Below, piece by piece: positions 63,534 to 64,000 of a stretch of DNA of 64,000 nt (positions within the stretch are counted from its first letter, which is position 1; every line of letters starts with the position of its first letter). The position numbers and the translations under genes were made by a program. Source of the stretch: Pseudanabaena biceps (GTDB lineage Bacteria > Cyanobacteriota > Cyanobacteriia > Pseudanabaenales > Pseudanabaenaceae). The notes beneath the pieces were generated by a model that saw only the letters and a program-made list of their open reading frames with translations, did not search any database and had not been told where the DNA came from. The stretch covers positions 91,856 through 155,855 of the forward strand of contig JAATWA010000005.1 in assembly GCA_013361095.1 (NCBI GenBank), read 5' to 3'.

Positions 63534-63702
63534 AGCGCAGAAAACCTAATGCTGAGCCAAGCAATAAAAATACTCCCATAATTAGGGCTTGCTGAAAAAG
63601 CAAGAAAAGCATACAAGCAATGGTTTTCAATGAGATTAAAAACTGATAAAATGCAAGGAAAAGCAGCAAAAGTAAGTAAAACCCTTGCACAAATAAAATT
63701 TC

Positions 63703-64000
63703 ATGTACCGACAATCCCCCACAGGACAGCTATCATTCGAGAATTTCTACTTACCATTTGGCGGGAAACTGTCAGGAAAAAATCGATGGGTAAGATTAGC
63801 GGAACTAGTACCGTGGGAACAATTTGAGAGTGAATATGCAGAATAATTCAGTGCAGGACAAGGAGCGCCAGCAAAAGCATTTCGGATGGCACTTGGGGCG
63901 CTGATAATCAAAGAGAAATTAGGAATAAGCGACGAAGAGACAGTGGAACAGATTCGCGAGCATCCATATTTACAATACTTCCTAGGCTTATCAGAGTACA
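63703..64000 (+). pseudogene. IS5-family transposase 5' part, in-frame TAA, runs off the window
   Basis: ATG 63703 gives MYRQSPTGQLSFENFYLPFG, then GKNRWVRLAELVPWEQFESE, YAE and a TAA (63844-63846), then FSAGQGAPAKAFRMALGALI and EETVEQIREHPYLQYF to the edge. This is the N-terminus of an IS5/IS1182-type transposase. The element probably starts near 63580. Confidence 0.75.

Overview
The window comes from a filamentous-type cyanobacterium, probably close to Pseudanabaena. HIP1 octamers (GCGATCGC) are scattered throughout, and typical cyanobacterial families appear: DUF6335, a plant-type ferredoxin, a CyRepA1-type plasmid replication protein and TPR-CHAT proteins. It is an accessory region saturated with insertion sequences. 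I see elements or remnants of IS982, IS630 (three types), IS1 (two types), IS1595, IS256, IS701, ISAs1, IS5, IS1634 and Tn3, plus a group II intron and three kinds of short inverted-repeat (MITE-like) elements. No tRNA, rRNA or CRISPR array was recognised.

Layout. 1-1466 is the 5' part of nnr (NAD(P)H-hydrate repair). 1738-9119 is a plasmid- or phage-like cluster. Its main gene, 1974-7389, encoded about 1,472 residues with features of the two-barrel RNA polymerase superfamily (the RdRP/QDE-1, YonO and RNAP beta' relatives), including a DFDGD motif. It is now broken by two in-frame stops and an IS982. A HigBA toxin-antitoxin pair and a membrane/Rho_N-like protein follow. 10.4-15.7 kb is a minus-strand stress and redox block: truncated stress protein, small membrane protein, nonsense-mutated pterin dehydratase, quinone-type oxidoreductase, DUF6335, Zn alcohol dehydrogenase, DJ-1/PfpI protein and a MITE-split cupin. 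A tyrosine recombinase and an IS630-split aldo/keto reductase follow. 19.5-23.8 kb is a graveyard of transposon fragments, then a YugP-like metallopeptidase.

25.1-31.5 kb looks like a plasmid backbone. It holds a CyRepA1 replication protein preceded by a hairpin, then parAB, preceded by two 28-bp perfect palindromes that probably act as the partition site or operator. 33.6-39.1 kb is a DEAD/DUF1998 helicase gene carrying four insertions. 39.7-45.1 kb is a TPR-CHAT gene with an IS630 and an IS1 that itself holds another IS630. 48.0-50.7 kb is an esterase/MprF-like operon followed by an antisense group II intron. 53.7-58.4 kb carries a ferredoxin, an oleate hydratase and a near-identical second copy of the DJ-1/alcohol dehydrogenase pair in inverted orientation. 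An Nramp-like transporter, a DUF1800 gene and a frameshifted DUF1501 gene end the window, with an IS5-type fragment at the edge.

Removing each IS with one copy of its target duplication restores an open frame in every split gene I tested: two-barrel polymerase, cupin, aldo/keto reductase, CHAT, the Arg/Glu-rich secreted protein and most of the helicase. The insertions are therefore recent on the scale of gene decay. The mix of housekeeping genes at the left edge with a replication/partition module suggests either a plasmid integrated in a chromosome or a large secondary replicon; the window alone cannot decide.
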